A stretch of 64,000 bases of DNA, from positions 7,962,001 through 8,026,000 of the forward strand of contig OZ038466.1 in assembly GCA_964036295.1 (NCBI GenBank). The letters run 5' to 3'. Shown one piece after another: positions 14,291-27,630 of the stretch. Positions within the stretch are counted from its first letter, which is position 1. The number at the start of each line of letters is the position of its first letter. The stretch comes from Plumapathes pennacea. Lineage: Eukaryota; Cnidaria; Anthozoa; Antipatharia; Myriopathidae. A program made the translations under genes and the position numbers. The notes under the pieces are model-generated. The model was not told the DNA's origin. It did no database searches and was given only the letters and a program-made list of their open reading frames with translations.

Positions 14291-16479
14291 TGACCAAATT
14301 ACATAACAAACGCGTTCCAAAACATTTTGTCAAGTATTTTTTATTCTGCTGCATCAAGGGTAAAACGGTTCAGGCTTTGGGAACTTTTGAACGTTATGCT
14401 AAATTGACCTATTTTGACCTAGCTAGTACAGCACCCAAGTTACCCTGTTCTGATTTGGCAAAATCCAGCAACTGTAACAGAGACAGCAACAGTGGAACTA
14501 CATGAAACAGAAGGGACACATTGACTGATAACACGTCGAACGTCGTTTCCAACCTACGAAACGATTATAACGAACTATCAAAACTAAATATACTTTACAT
14601 TCCTTCTTCTCAACGTATGTCGAGTCGCAATTGACATGTTTCCGTTCGACGACAACTCCATTTCTCTGTCCATTTGTCCTATGTCGGTCGAAAGAGGTGC
14701 ATTACAGTACATAACAGTCACAGAGATATGCTGTGATACAATCTTTCTTTGGCTACGATCACCCGGCATACGTTGGCTGTGGAAAAGTTCCGACTTAATC
14801 ATTTTGAAAACGAGGAGACGTTTGCTTTGTGAACTGGTTTATATCTAAAACTGTCACAAGATCTTGCGGTATTCTTTTAAGTCGGCGGCTTCCGGCCCTT
14901 TTGTTCTTTTCTTTTTTATTGCCTCAGACGCTCCAAGATTTGCAGCAGCAAAGATCATTTTTGGCCCATTGTTTTCACTCCTTTGACATTCGTTCATTTC
15001 GTTTTCTGAGAGACAGCGCCTTATAACTAATTTCTGTGCAAAGGTTGACCCCACGCCGCCTCGATTAGCGGGCACTTCTGTCACTTTTGACCCCTCGTTG
15101 AGGCCGTCTGCTAACTTTTAAATTAGTCAAACAAAGAAATGGATAAAAAAGAAAAAGGTCTTCAGCAGGATTTCTGCACTGCAGCAAAATCATATTTAAT
15201 TTCTCGCCTCAGTGCTGGAGAAGAAGAAAAGAGATAAAAAAAAAGGTTAACAAAAAACAATAGCACCAGAAGCCGCAGCAGGTATTAGCACTTAAAAGAA
15301 TACCGCAACATCTTCTGACAGTTATTATAAACCAGTTACCCACAAAGTAAACGTCTTTCTTTTCAAATTCATTCAGAAATTTACTCCTGACCTACTATAA
15401 CGTGATGCCGGGTAATTGTAGCGTAAGAAAAGCTGCACTGCAACACATCTGTGTGACCGTTTACATGTATAACGCACCTCGTTTAATCTACATTTATGAG
15501 CAAGTGTTTGTCGTCAAACGGAAACATGTCAATTGCGACTGGTCGTCGAACGGAAACAGAAGAGAAGAAGGAAAGCAAAGGTATGCTGCCGCTTTATTAT
15601 TTTCTCTCCAGGTCTTTATTTTTCTCAAACACCGTCACCCACGAGTTCAGAAAATACCGGTGTTTATATTCCACAATCTTTCATCTAGTATATTCAATTG
15701 GCATACTATGTAGATTCTCCTGGAAATCTAGAAGAAAATGTTGAGGCTCCAATGTTGACAATATTCGAGCGAGTATAAACCGGCAATACTGGCCAGTTCT
15801 ACCAGATTTTATGTGAGCCGGCAAATTCTCGAGCCAAGTTATCTGTTTACTCTAATACATAAGATGGCTGCAATGTCTTATTTAGTTTCGTTGTGATCGT
15901 TTTGTAGGTTGGAAATGACGTAAACCTTTTCAAGCTCACCTTCGACGCGCTATCTGATTATCATAGGAGGAAACTTTGGTACTCTGATTATCAAAGCGAG
16001 GAAATTGGGTGCTCTGATTATCAGATCAGAGAAGTTGGAGAGCACCCATCGGAGCTGTTCCGCAAAAAAATGTGTTCCACACAGCATCCTGTGCTGGCAG
16101 GCGTTTTGTTTTTCTTTTACTGCTCGCTGGGGAAAAAAGCAATTGTTTCATCGGGCCGCTGGCAAAATTGATTCTTGCATAACCTTCGAAAATAGACAGG
16201 TTTTCCGCCTGTCGTTTTGCGCCGCCGAAAAATATATATTCTTAAGCCTGGAAGCAGTAATTTTTTTTCCGGCTGGAAGAAAAGGTGATTTTGATCAGTT
16301 GCTGGGAAAATTTTCCGGGACTGCTCTGCGCTGCGGAATGAACATTCGGAAATTGCTTTTTTTTAGCATAACGTTCAAAAGTTCCCAAAGCTTGAATCGT
16401 TTTACCCTTAATACAGTAGAATAAAAAATACTTGACAAAGTGTTTTGGAACGCGTTTGTTATGTAATTTGGTCAACTTG

Positions 16480-16935
16480 AAGTTCATTTGGTCACAACAA
16501 TTACTGTGACCAAAGTGAGGTTCATTTGGTCACAACAATTACTGTGACCAACTTGAGGTTCATTTGGTCACAACAATTACTGTGACCAGCTTGAGGTTCA
16601 TTTGGTCACAACAATTACTGTGACCAGCTTGAAGTTCATTTGGTCACAACAATTACTGTGACCAGCTTGAGGTTCATTTGGTCACAACAATTACTGTGAC
16701 CAGCTTGAGGTTCATTTGGTCACAACAATTACTGTGACCGACTTGAGGTTCATTTGGTGACAACAATTACTGTGACCAACTTGAGGTTCATTTGGTCACA
16801 ACAATTACTGTGACCAGCTTGAGGTTCATTTGGTCACAACAATTACTGTGACCAGCTTGAGGTTCATTTGGTCACAACAATTACTGTGACCGACTTGAGG
16901 TTCATTTGGTCACAATTGTGACCAATTTGAGGTTC
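16480..16935. repeat. 38-bp minisatellite, right array, inverted (about a dozen units)
   Basis: Same unit as at 13,960-14,290 in reverse orientation (GAGGTTCATTTGGTCACAAC...). Variant CAGCTTGAGG and CGACTTGAGG units alternate. Confidence 0.9.
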
Positions 16936-17443
16936 TTACCATGACCGACTGGATGCTTATAAGTGATGGTGCAAATAGATAATTTTTAGTTATTTTTTAC
17001 CATGCTGACTGGGGTTGGTTTGACCGCACAGTACAATCTGTATGTATGATACTATGTTTTACCAAAAATTGGCCCTGAGTTGACTCTAATGGTAAAATAC
17101 ACTACAATTGTTAAACTCGGAGAGTGCAGTTTGTTCTGCTTTGTGGTAAGAATGCTGAAGATTAGGCAAATTTTGCTATCCTGGCAAAGTTGTTTAAATA
17201 TATGGTAAAATCATTCATAAATAATCCATATTTACCAAAATGGTTTCCTTCAACATTTGGTAAAATAGTGGAAGTATTTGCTTCATTTGTCAATTACATT
17301 TTATTTTTGGTAAAATATATGTTTTCCATATAGGTTTTTACCGTGATTTTTGTCTAGCATTGGTAACTTTTCGCCATGAAGCTTGATTTTTACCAAAATG
17401 TGCGATTTTGAAATATGCCAGTTGGTTTTGAAACGTGTTTTGA

Positions 17444-18479
17444 GTAACTGAAGCAGCGAACACGACAGTCCCAGAAAACGACAGCAAAACAATGCCACGC
17501 CATGCCAAACTTCGTCTGTTGTACGCCTCAGCTCCGGCTCTGATTGGATTACTTGCGCGGGCAAAATGTTCCGACGGGATTATCTTCACTTCGATTAGTG
17601 TTCCAATTTATCCATTGTTACGTTATCTTGCATTTGGAAACTCACACGATGACATAGTGGATATTGCAACTGCGTTGCAGTATCCACAAATACATTTACA
17701 AGTGTATTTTACAAGTCGGACCAATTTCCCCACACATTAAAACACACTTTAATTCAATAGCATGGCCAAATACTGCTAGTGCGGTTTTACACTGGGGAAC
17801 TGTGTCTGTAATATTGTGCAGACTTTGCTAGATTAGAGTCCGTTTAGTAGTGTAGTGAGAACCACTAAATTTTCAAGGTTTTCATATGGTATGCAAAATA
17901 TTTTAATTTTCATCATTTTTCACAACTCAAAATGAGTCTGCAGGAGGTTTTAGTTCACGTGTTATAGCTCGCGTCAGCAATGTCCGCCATTTTGAAAATA
18001 ATTTGGTCGTATGATATATAACAGGCGATACTATTCATAAATTGTTAACACTGATTGCAGGGAGGAGACATGAAAACACACCTAAGACCTTTTACTACAT
18101 AATCGAACCCGAATATCTTTGAAAACGATAAAAACTCTGTTTTGTTGCTATAATACCAAGGAGGGGTCTGGACATTAATACACCCTAGAGATCATTCTGC
18201 AAGCGCTGCCGTTATAACGAGTGCGGTGAGCCCCTTTTTTATTTCATAAGTTTTAAGGAAATAAGACTCTTCACTACATATCCGAATTTTAATAGATTTT
18301 CATCTTTCAATTTTGAAATATTCCCGTTGAATCAATCATATTATTCAGCGGGAGCTGCATTTGTTCGACTTATGCTAAGATCGACGTTTGACCCAGGGTC
18401 GACCTTATGCCGTTCTAATCGACTCCTAGTCCATTCAGTTAGATCAACTGAGTCGATCAAAACTCAATCAGTCGACCTT
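17444..18479. other. Arm-1 unique DNA, no gene recognised
   Basis: Matches 59,790-58,828 in reverse. The frames of 61-121 aa differ between arms and show no known domain. Confidence 0.5.
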
Positions 18480-18751
18480 TACGGGCAATATTTTCTTGCA
18501 ACTTGTTGCGCAACAAAGTTGCGTGGCAAGTTGCGGCCTGTTGTTGCACGTATACTACCTGCGCACGCAACTTGTTCTGCAACAAAATTTTGTGTTGCGA
18601 GTTGCGCCAACATGTTGCAAAAAGTAGAAGACGATTCTACTTTTTGCAACATGAGTTGCCGCAACACGAAATTTTGTTGCGTGCGTAGGTAGTCATACGT
18701 ACAACACAGGCCGCAACTTGCACGACAAGTTGCAAGAAAATGTTGCCCGTA
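18480..18751. mobile_element. TACGGGCAA MITE, arm 1
   Basis: Imperfect palindrome with ends TACGGGCAA(T/C)ATTTTCTTGC and many TTGCAAC motifs. Partner at 58,556-58,827. Confidence 0.8.
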
Positions 18752-19190
18752 TTACTTCACCTTTATCATGCGCTTAATTGTTGAATTTAGTTCGACGCAT
18801 GCTAAGATCGACGTTTAACCCGGACCTTAGAATCAGTGGTCAAAACAGAAAACATCCGATGCGAGAGGTGCCTAATCAGAAAAGGGCACACGGTCAACTA
18901 AGCGAGGAGAGTCAATTTTTGTTATGAGCTAAAGGTAGGGACACATGGCACAATATTGCACTGTGTTTCCATTTAATTGCATGCACGATTTTGCGCTCAA
19001 TGCTGCACTGTGTGTCTCGACCTCAACAGAAAGAGTTGGAAGAACTTGATTAAAAGAGAAGCTTAATACATCCGTTTTATTTTGTAGATATGTATGCTCT
19101 GGTCAATAATGCAATTTTGCACAAAGAAAATCCCAGACTGAGTAGAGAGATTTACTTTTCATATACGTCACTGATTTACATGGAAGTAAA

Positions 19191-19453
19191 GGTCTGGCAA
19201 AACGAGGACACATTTTTGCGGCAACATTGTGTCCTTCGATGTTGCCAGGGTGGCAAAACGTACGGCAACATTGTTGCGCACAGCGCAGACACAAGTGATG
19301 TTTCTGAGGTTTTTCAGAAACATTTCTTGTGTCCAAGACACAAATTTTGTGTCGGCAACAAATGTTTCGCGCGTGGCAAAACGGGGCAACATTTGGTAAA
19401 CATGCGCGTGCTAGCAATGTTGCCGCCACAATGTGTCCTCGTTTTGCCAGGCC
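19191..19453. mobile_element. Same MITE family upstream of PI-PLC P1
   Basis: 263 bp, ends GGTCTGGCAAAACGAGGACA / inverted GGCCTGGCAAAACGAGGACA. The inside is an imperfect palindrome rich in GGCAACATTG. It creates overlapping spurious frames on both strands. Confidence 0.85.
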
Positions 19454-19551
19454 ATTAGCTACTGAGTATGATTGTGAAAGTGTCAATGCTTGTAGGATAC
19501 ATCTCTGATAAAGTACTTTTCTAAATTTAGAGCCATTGACAGAATACAGGC

Positions 19552-20760
19552 ATGGGACAAGGTGGATATATCGCTCTTACCAACGGAACAAAGTACGACT
19601 GGAAGAGAACCTACCAGCATAAGTGTCGAATGAATTCGTGGGACTTTCCAGACATTGTCCCTGCTGGAAAAAACAGCTGTGTTTATGTAGAGTGGAATGA
19701 AAGTATTTTTCATTCTAAGAGTGATGATGCTGGTGAGGCATCCTATACACTGGGTGATACAGGTTCTTCGTTTCAAGTACAGGCCAGGGCTCAGACCGGT
19801 TTTAGTCTTAGGGTCGAGTTTACCGGCAATCTTGAAACACCCGGCAACCCTGTAGGTTCAATACTAAATTTGGGATGGGTGCATGATGGGTATGTTGCAT
19901 TTATTCTCGCAGGGGAGAAAGACAAATTTACGTCAACCAATCTACCAAGTAACTCTTGGATGCACGACAATCTAAATGTTCTGGGTGAAAAAAGTTTAAG
20001 GCATTTGTGTATGCCTGGTTCTCATGACAGTGGGATGAATACCTTTGGGGCCCACACATATTTTGGTCGTCAGTGCAATACTCAAACTCAAACCAGGACC
20101 ATTTTAGGTCAGTTGCAGCTGGGTGCACGTTATATTGATATTCGCCCGGTTATCAGTAGTGGGGAATATTTTACTGGCCATTATAGCTACATACGTCGCA
20201 TTCATTCCTGGCAAGGTGCCAACGGCCAATCTATCCCGTCCATCATCCAGGAAATCAATGATTTCAGTGCCACTAATAAAGAATTGATCATACTTGATTT
20301 CTCTCATGATCACAACACAGATGTAGGCAATTCTCATTACAGACCATTTAACCAAGCTGAATGGGACTCTTTGCTGGAAATGCTGAAGGGCCTTAATAAT
20401 TTGTTTGTAACCCAAAATCCTTCAACTATCGATTTGACCAAGCAAAAACTCTCAACTTTTATTGGAAATAATAAAGCTGCTGTGTTGATTGTAATACGGC
20501 CCTCGAATAGTACCACCCAATTGGGCCCTTATGCAAAACAAGGATTTTACCTGAGCGCTAATCTACCTGTTTACAATAAGTTTTCTGATACTAATAAGAA
20601 ACACAGAATGGTTGAGGATCAACTAAAAAAACTAAAGGATCAAAGACCGAATCCTGACGCTTGCTATTTTTTGCTTTCATGGACACTCACCCAGAATGCT
20701 AAACAAGCTACCTTTTGTACCACTAGTATTTTGGAGCTCGCAAACAAAGCAAACCCTTAA
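19552..20760 (+). CDS. PI-PLC X-domain phosphodiesterase, copy P1, premature stop removes 40 residues
   Basis: Single-exon ORF of 402 aa, nearly identical to P2, starting at the same ATG. The X domain keeps the HD pair (PGSHDSG), the Arg of RYIDIRP and the second His of FTGHYS. At codon 403, where P2 reads CAG, P1 has TAA at 20758-20760. The same frame stays open and recognisable after the stop (SLFSRCSSQC, then NITALAMAINVC) to about 20,880, so the last 40 residues were lost recently. P3 and P4 keep this C-terminal tail. Activity of the shortened product is uncertain. Nicastrin copy A begins about 2.8 kb downstream on the same strand. Confidence 0.87.
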   Translation: MGQGGYIALTNGTKYDWKRTYQHKCRMNSWDFPDIVPAGKNSCVYVEWNESIFHSKSDDAGEASYTLGDTGSSFQVQARAQTGFSLRVEFTGNLETPGNPVGSILNLGWVHDGYVAFILAGEKDKFTSTNLPSNSWMHDNLNVLGEKSLRHLCMPGSHDSGMNTFGAHTYFGRQCNTQTQTRTILGQLQLGARYIDIRPVISSGEYFTGHYSYIRRIHSWQGANGQSIPSIIQEINDFSATNKELIILDFSHDHNTDVGNSHYRPFNQAEWDSLLEMLKGLNNLFVTQNPSTIDLTKQKLSTFIGNNKAAVLIVIRPSNSTTQLGPYAKQGFYLSANLPVYNKFSDTNKKHRMVEDQLKKLKDQRPNPDACYFLLSWTLTQNAKQATFCTTSILELANKANP

Positions 20761-21643
20761 ATGTATAAGTCTCTTTTCAGTCGTTGCAGCTCCCAATGCT
20801 TTCCCAACATTCTATACATAGACAATTTCTGTAACTCCAATATCACTGCATTGGCAATGGCAATAAATGTTTGCGAAAAGCTGGAAGGTTCAGAAAAAAA
20901 ACAAGGATCACGACAGTGCCCCATTTAAGATTGAATTTTGCATATTTTTGTCTCTTGTTGAGCAATATAGGCTGCTAGTTATTATTCATTATATACGGCT
21001 AGTGACAGATGGATTTCGCTGGAAGCATTATACCCATTTGATATTAAAATGACTTGATGTGTTGCTGTAGTTAGTGTCTGCATGAGAAAACTGTGCTATA
21101 TAATCTCAGTTTAAAAGTGGCATTAGGATTAGTATGTAGTTAGTTCTACGTTGTATTTAGGCTTGTACAGTTATCTGACCCGAAGATCAAAGCTGGATTA
21201 AGTTAATCAAGGATGAGTCAAAATCTCTCTTTCATTTTGGTGGGCAACAAACTGCAGGGTTTTTGATCAAAGGCCAAGTGAATAGCTTGTTTTAGCACAA
21301 AACAATTATCAAGCGTGTTGTGAACGAAGTCTTTCTATTTCAAGTCTAAAGACCACAAAAAAGTTTCTAAGACTTAATCCAGATTAGCGCAATCGTGCTT
21401 TGAGCAGCCGGACCCTAACGTTTAGACACTTCACCTCCAAAAGTGGCACTTTTAGTAAATAGGCTTCCATTAGTGTCTAATTAGCAGGTGCAATTCTTGC
21501 TGTACTCTTAAGATTTTAACAGTGGTACTATTCAATCAGCAGAGATTCCGCTAAGCTCGTCCATCACGGCCTGTAACTGGTACAACATATATGTGAAGCA
21601 ATGAAAAAAAAAAATTCTTCTGCTGCAGGGGAACTGGACACAA

Positions 21644-21884
21644 GGGCCCGGTTTTTCGAAGGTCGATTAAGCTAATCCAAGATTAACGAAATTATTTCTC
21701 TCGACCTCTCTGTCATAAAACCGCTTGGTTTTGTTCGAAGATGGATTAGAAAGCTTGTTCCAGCTTAAAACATTATCAAGAAAGTCGTTGTGGACGAAAC
21801 TTTCACGATTTCAGGCTAAAAAAATGACAAGAAAGTTTAGACCTAATCCAGGATTAGCCTAATCGTGCTTTGAAAAACCCGGCC
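21644..21884. mobile_element. CCCGGTTTTTCGAAGGTCGA MITE, module P1
   Basis: Inverted ends GGGCCCGGTTTTTC / GAAAAACCCGGCC with AATCC-AGGATTA arms. Absent from modules P3 (site 48,013-48,016) and P4 (site 45,282-45,285). A diverged relative covers about 21,175-21,420. Confidence 0.75.
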
Positions 21885-22431
21885 AAGATAATCTATTTCA
21901 CCGAGTTTTCGATCGTATCGGTGCATTTCTTTGCTTGAATGAGTAGAATATCCCGTGTGGACTTCCTTTGGACAGGAGAGCTGTCAGAAAAAAAGGTTGT
22001 ACTTTATATTTTTCCAGTACGGAATACCGGCAGCCTCAATTGCTTCCGGTACAGTACGATTTTTAGTAATGAAATACCTGCATATGTCGGTCTAGCGGAA
22101 TCTCTGACCAGTGGCCTGAATATCTCCAGACACATTTAATATGTGCTTTTAAAAGTGGCACTCTTGGCGGTATTCATTATGTTATGTAGTTTTTCTGTTA
22201 TTTCTCCTCGAAAAGTTGACTTTTCGATGTAATATTAAAGGCCTTCAATCTGACTTGTTTTTAGGCGTAAATTCTTTTATTGGAAGAGAAGTTTTTTTGT
22301 TACTTTGCTGCTAATATTTGAGGAGCTTCTTCCGGCAGTTTTTCCTTCTCTTTCTTTTTCTAGTCAGCTGTTTGAACTCCCTCCTTCCCTTCTTTCTTTC
22401 TTTCTTTCTTTGGAGTTCGGTTATACACTGC

Positions 22432-22738
22432 AGTAATACGGGCAACAAAATCGTGCAACTAATCGGACAACATTGTTGCGTTGCAAGTTGAAGAGCGATG
22501 TTGCACGTATTATTAACATTCGCACAACTTGTCGCGCGACAAAGTTTTGATGTTGCAAGTTGCAACATTTTGTTGCAGAGGTCAACTGTCGTTGCAACTT
22601 GTCACGTCGGCCGCCATCTTGTATGTCAAACTGACAAATCACGCGGCCGATATTCGTGTCTAATTCTAACAGGGTGATGCTTTAAGTTTTTGCTGTTTGT
22701 CGCGCAAGAAGTTGCACGATTCTATTGCCCGTATTACT
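22432..22738. mobile_element. AGTAATACGGGCAA MITE downstream of PI-PLC P1
   Basis: Ends AGTAATACGGGCAACA / inverted AGTAATACGGGCAATA, with TTGCAAC-rich interior. The same module position carries copies at 47,077-47,471 and about 54,590-54,857. Confidence 0.75.
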
Positions 22739-23526
22739 ACAAAAACTTTTTCGTGAAATTTCAGTTAAATAACCAAATTAGAAGGAAAAAGGGCAAGGAA
22801 AATGTGGAGAACACTTGGATCCGCCATGTGCAAAAACTGACTTGGCTGAATTGCATGTACTCTCCGCGCAACAAAAAAGTCTCACCCGCGTCCTTATTTC
22901 TAAGCATTTTGTCCTGACCCCACTGTACAGTGACGCCACAAGTCACTGGTATACCAATTTTTTTTTCTGTATCAAAGCGCCACACACTCAGCTTTGCTAG
23001 AGGCTCGCTTTGTCTGTTCTGTTACCTCGCTGGCAACGCCGTTAGGTTCACTTTAACACTCGAACGACAGTTCATTACCCCCACTTTAGATAACGTGACA
23101 TTTGCGTATGCGCAATTTCTTGTCCCAACCCTCCAAACAAGGAATTGGTTGTATTTAAAATTTGGGCATTGCGTTCTTGTTGATCGAGATTGCTTTCGCT
23201 TCATTTGTGACACAAAAATCCACGGGAGGAATAAAGATCACGCATTCATTTAGGCAGCTTTGAAGTTCGGAAGCGGTGAAGACTAAATTAACATGGCCTC
23301 TGGTTCAATACAAAAGGTACACTTTTTTCTTATTTTGGCGCAAATCTAAAGTAATCCCGATCGCAGTACAACATATGTGGGCGATCTTTCAGTGGCGACG
23401 CTGCTTTGATTTCTTTTCACCACGACTTTTCTAACCTCGTCCCCAGGACCACCCGCGTTAGACTCACGCGCATGGCCTGAAACATAGGCCTGGGAACGAG
23501 GTTGGAAAATCATTGACAGATCCAAT

Positions 23527-26500
23527 ATGGCGGAGAATTTGGTCAGAACTGTTGTCTTCCTTTTTCTTTATTTCTCTTGTTCTGGTAAGTCTACACTTGT
23601 TTCATAGAATCTTTATAATTTTATCTTCAATACCGGGTTAACTAATGGCTACGAAAATTTTTCTAGAAGACTGTTTTTAAGTGTTTGTGTCGCTCTAAAT
23701 TTGAAGGAATTTCTTCCGGTTTGGCAGATCTCTGATCTAGAATGGTACTGTGAGAGTATTGCTCGTGGTTCGAGATATACATTGTACATGTGATGACATA
23801 TTGTAGTAAGTGAAAAATTAGGAGCTGTTGTCTGACACGATTCAATACTTCTTTTATACAACTTGTTGGTCGTCGTAACTGAAGCTCTAAAATTAAAAGC
23901 ATAAAATACTCGACCAAGACCAATGCATGCTGCAAATGTAAATAACAATACGGCCAATAGTTTATCGTTGTCTCATGCTACAAATGTTATAAGTATCCAG
24001 GTATTCCGAGCCTTTGCAGCGTCTATGTTATGGGTTAATGTTTTTATCACTCTATTCCGATCCAGTTCTTGGTGACAAAGTTGCCCAGAAGATATATGAA
24101 GAGATTCATGGAATTGCACCCTGTGTTATTCTGACAAATGCAACCCACCAAATTGGGTGTAGATGTGAGTAAAAAGCATTGAATGTTCACTGGGCTCGCC
24201 AGCTACATAATTAAATTACTTTAACAGTAACACAAAAAAGATAAGTCACAAATCTCTCCAAGAACAGGAGGACAAATATTCCTGATATCAAAGTCTTATT
24301 TTGTAATGATAATGCATGCATTGTTGCACATTTTGAGCTATAAGAAGGCAACCAATCATACATGATCACCTTACAAAGTGAAACTAAAAAATCTAAATAG
24401 GGGTCGAACGAAATAGTGCTTTTGGTACAGACTTTATGTGTGCATTACTCAAATTTACAGGTGAAATACCTCTTAATATTATTAATGTCAAGTTGTTTTC
24501 TAATTTGTACATGTAGGCTCTGAGGCAGATACTAACTGTAACCCTCTGTGCAATACCAGTGTTAATCTGCTGAGAAGTCAAGTACCACAGCAATAATAAT
24601 GGGTTGCCAAACTCAAGACTAAATTTATTGGCTTGGCCAGAGGGCCCTCAGACCAGTACTTTTAGCTCCAAGAGTTAATTTAAATTGTAGCTATGCCCGT
24701 ATTTCAGTGAGTGATCATTGGTCAGTTGTTTTTAAATCTTTTTACAGCCAACAGATACGGTCATGTGGGTGTGGTGCATTTTGTCAGAGATAGAGATGAT
24801 GTGGACTGGCTTCTTTCCAAAGGAAAACATGCCCCTTACATTCCAGTATTTACATCAGATTCATTTAAAATGTGAGTAATTTTTTCTTGTCAAACTATAA
24901 AATAATATTGAATGTGTGAAAAGAAGACCGTCTTACAGTACTGTATGTGACTTTTACTTCACTGTTTTATAAATTGAGATTTTTTTCATGTGTGATCCCT
25001 GTCATGATGTCAGAAAGGAAATTAAGTCAAGTTAGGGGTGGGGAAAGGGGGTAATATTTGACTTAAGGTGCTTATTGGAGATGGGGCACTTATTGAAAGC
25101 AGCTGGGCCCTTATTAGAATCATTAAATTGTATCATTGAGGTTGGTATAAACTACTAGGAGTGTAAGAGAAAAATCCACAGGGCAAAATGCTGTAAGTTG
25201 CTTTACATTGAATCAGTCTGTATCATTATTTATTGTAAAATCGTAAGGCTTGCGGGATGTGGCTTAGTTTACATAATCAGAATACTGTACAATGTGCTGG
25301 TAAGCTGAAGCCACAGAATAGGGCACAAAGGCCACGGTTGTAGCGGGCATTACCCCTTCTTCAGCTTACCAGCACATTGTGCAGTATTCTCATTATTTAT
25401 TGGCCTTGTTTTGTTCCAGAGAGTGGTTAAAAGCTCTAATAAAGGAGAAGAAAATCAATGGAGCTAGATTGTAGTGCACGTCGGTGAATATGGTCAGGCT
25501 CCAAAAAGAGGTAAATCAGACAGAGGGGTCTTTGTGTCAGTTAACCTCATCGTTAATGCTTTGATTTTGGGTCGTATAGGAAAGGTTGGGACTATTTTTT
25601 GTAACTTTTTTGTGTATTGTTTTTTTGCTGTGCAGGATATTTCTCGCCAGAACAGACCTGCCCAAATGATGGATTTGGTGGGTAATTTTAATGTTAGGGT
25701 TAATTTTATATGTGTAATGTAATGCATGTATTGTTCATGGTGATGCATGATAGGCATATCTGTTACCCCAAGATTGAGAAGAGGCAATATTCTACCTTGC
25801 ATACTGTGCATTGTATGCAGTTTAGTATGGAGAAAATGGAAAAGTGATAAATTCTCATGTGGGTCCAAGTCAGTCAGACTGCCAATCCTCCCAACATCAT
25901 ACTCAACATGCATTTTGTTAAGTGGAAAGGTTTGGAAAATTAGCCCTGTATACTTGGAGATTAGAGATTCATACTGTTAGTAGTAGAAATCCTGTAACTG
26001 ATCTAACTCCCTTCAGTAAGATTGCATAGTACAGTATCATAATATTGCAAAGCTGCTGTTGTTTTGTGCATTTTCTGGAAAAACATGTGTGATTATTTCA
26101 AATGCTACATACTGTAGTTTGCTTGTCATCAGGGGACTTGGATAACATATAACGTTTTTCACTTTTTAATTGTACAGTATATAAAAATATACAGTTCTAC
26201 TGCACCCTTTAACCCTTTCACTCCCAAGAGTGATCAACTTCCATTTTCTCCTTTAGTCTCTTACCAGAAATATCATACAGTAAGGAGAACTTTGTTTTTG
26301 ATACCTTGCTCAATTTACAGCAGATTGAACTATCAATTATCACTATATCACTCATACATTTTCCTCTTAAAAGGTTAAGAGAATATACATTTTGATCCTG
26401 GGAGTGAAAAGTTTTTAAAACTTTAAAAAGTGTCAGTAAGCAGTGCACTGTATGTACCAGGTGTAAGTATAACATGTATAGTTTTGTAAAAACAGTGTTA

Positions 26501-27592
26501 TCCTGGTTCAAATTCCACTGCATATAGCTTTACCAGATAGTACCTGTATTCTTCTTGTTGTCATGTTTGGTCTTATTTTGCAGGTTTCTATGACAATTCT
26601 AAATATGGGCATTGTGAACAGCTAAAGTGGAATAAAAAAGTAAGCTGTAAATTTAATAAAAAGTGTACTTTCATGTTGTTTCTGTACAGTTGTACAGTAT
26701 TCCGGGGAGCTGTGTATTAGTTACAAACTGTTTTAAGAAAAAAAATCTCCCTCCCTCCCTCATGGATCTCACTATTTAGATTGATGTTTGTTTTATACAA
26801 CAACTGCAGTGCGTTAATGTATACTTTGTCTTTAGGGAACTGGAATGTCATTCCTGTACTTTGATATTCCAATATTTGCCATGTACAATTTGACAGAAGT
26901 CAATCATCTTCTTCATAAGGTGAGAGCAGTGTTTGTCACATGACATACATGTATGCAGTGCTTGACATTAACGGTTGCTCGCTATGCCTGGGGCAACCAA
27001 AAATTTTGGTTGGGCAGGTAAATTCAGGGCCGGGCAACAAGAAATTATGAAACTTTCTATTGCTTGAAGTCGTGCTACAGTCCAGAGGGCAACCAACATA
27101 AAACCTTAATGTTGTACTACTGTCAGTCATGGTGTTGTTACAGTATGATGGATTCTGGACTGTACTAGATTCTTTATATTGGCCTAATGTTTGTTTATTG
27201 CCCTAATGTTTCAGTGCTATGATATTTACAATAATCCCAAAAATGGTACTCTGGAATATCCCCTGTGTGCTGTTGAACTTAAAGACTTCATGTTTGCTGC
27301 CAAAGATACCCCAACATGTATTAGAAAGTCCAACATGCCAAACCCCATTCAAGGTGAGGATATACTGTTTAAACATGGACATCTATTGTTAATAATTTAA
27401 CAGAGTGTGTTTTAAATATCTAGCCCTGTATAAAGATACAAAAAAAAAAAAAATGCAAACATGTGTTGTTCAAAAACAGGCTTCTGTGAATGAGGCTAAT
27501 GGAAAGAAATCCTGGGTTGAATTTGTCAGGCTATGATATCACTTGAACAATAATATGATTTTTTACCAATAAATTTTTTGTTTGTTTTTATG

Positions 27593-27630
<38 letters not shown>

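Larger units (their letters stand above)
13672..17443. mobile_element. Large TIR element with mirrored subterminal minisatellites
   Basis: Left end AAACACGTTTCAAAAC then TGGCATATTTCAAAAT; the right end is its inverted copy, with about 35 of 38 positions matching. Inside come, symmetrically, minisatellites at 13,960-14,290 and 16,480-16,935, then a second inverted block (14,278-14,400 / 16,360-16,490), then a third (14,820-14,885 / 15,290-15,345). No transposase frame is visible. In the other arm the same position (59,794-60,470) carries unrelated DNA. I infer a non-autonomous DNA transposon, perhaps nested. Confidence 0.6.

Noticed and set aside
13954-16940. CRISPR array
   Set aside because: 38-bp units are head-to-tail without unique spacers, and the genome is eukaryotic.
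17492-17740. 82-aa frame and its arm-2 partner of 105 aa
   Set aside because: Starts differ between arms, the arm-2 5' part is different DNA, and no family signature is present.
18327-18692. 121-aa Cys-rich frame, also 58,615-58,980
   Set aside because: Produced by the TTGCAAC-rich palindromic MITE.
19090-19486. Frames of 74-127 aa on both strands, repeated in arm 2
   Set aside because: Open on both strands because the MITE there is a palindrome.
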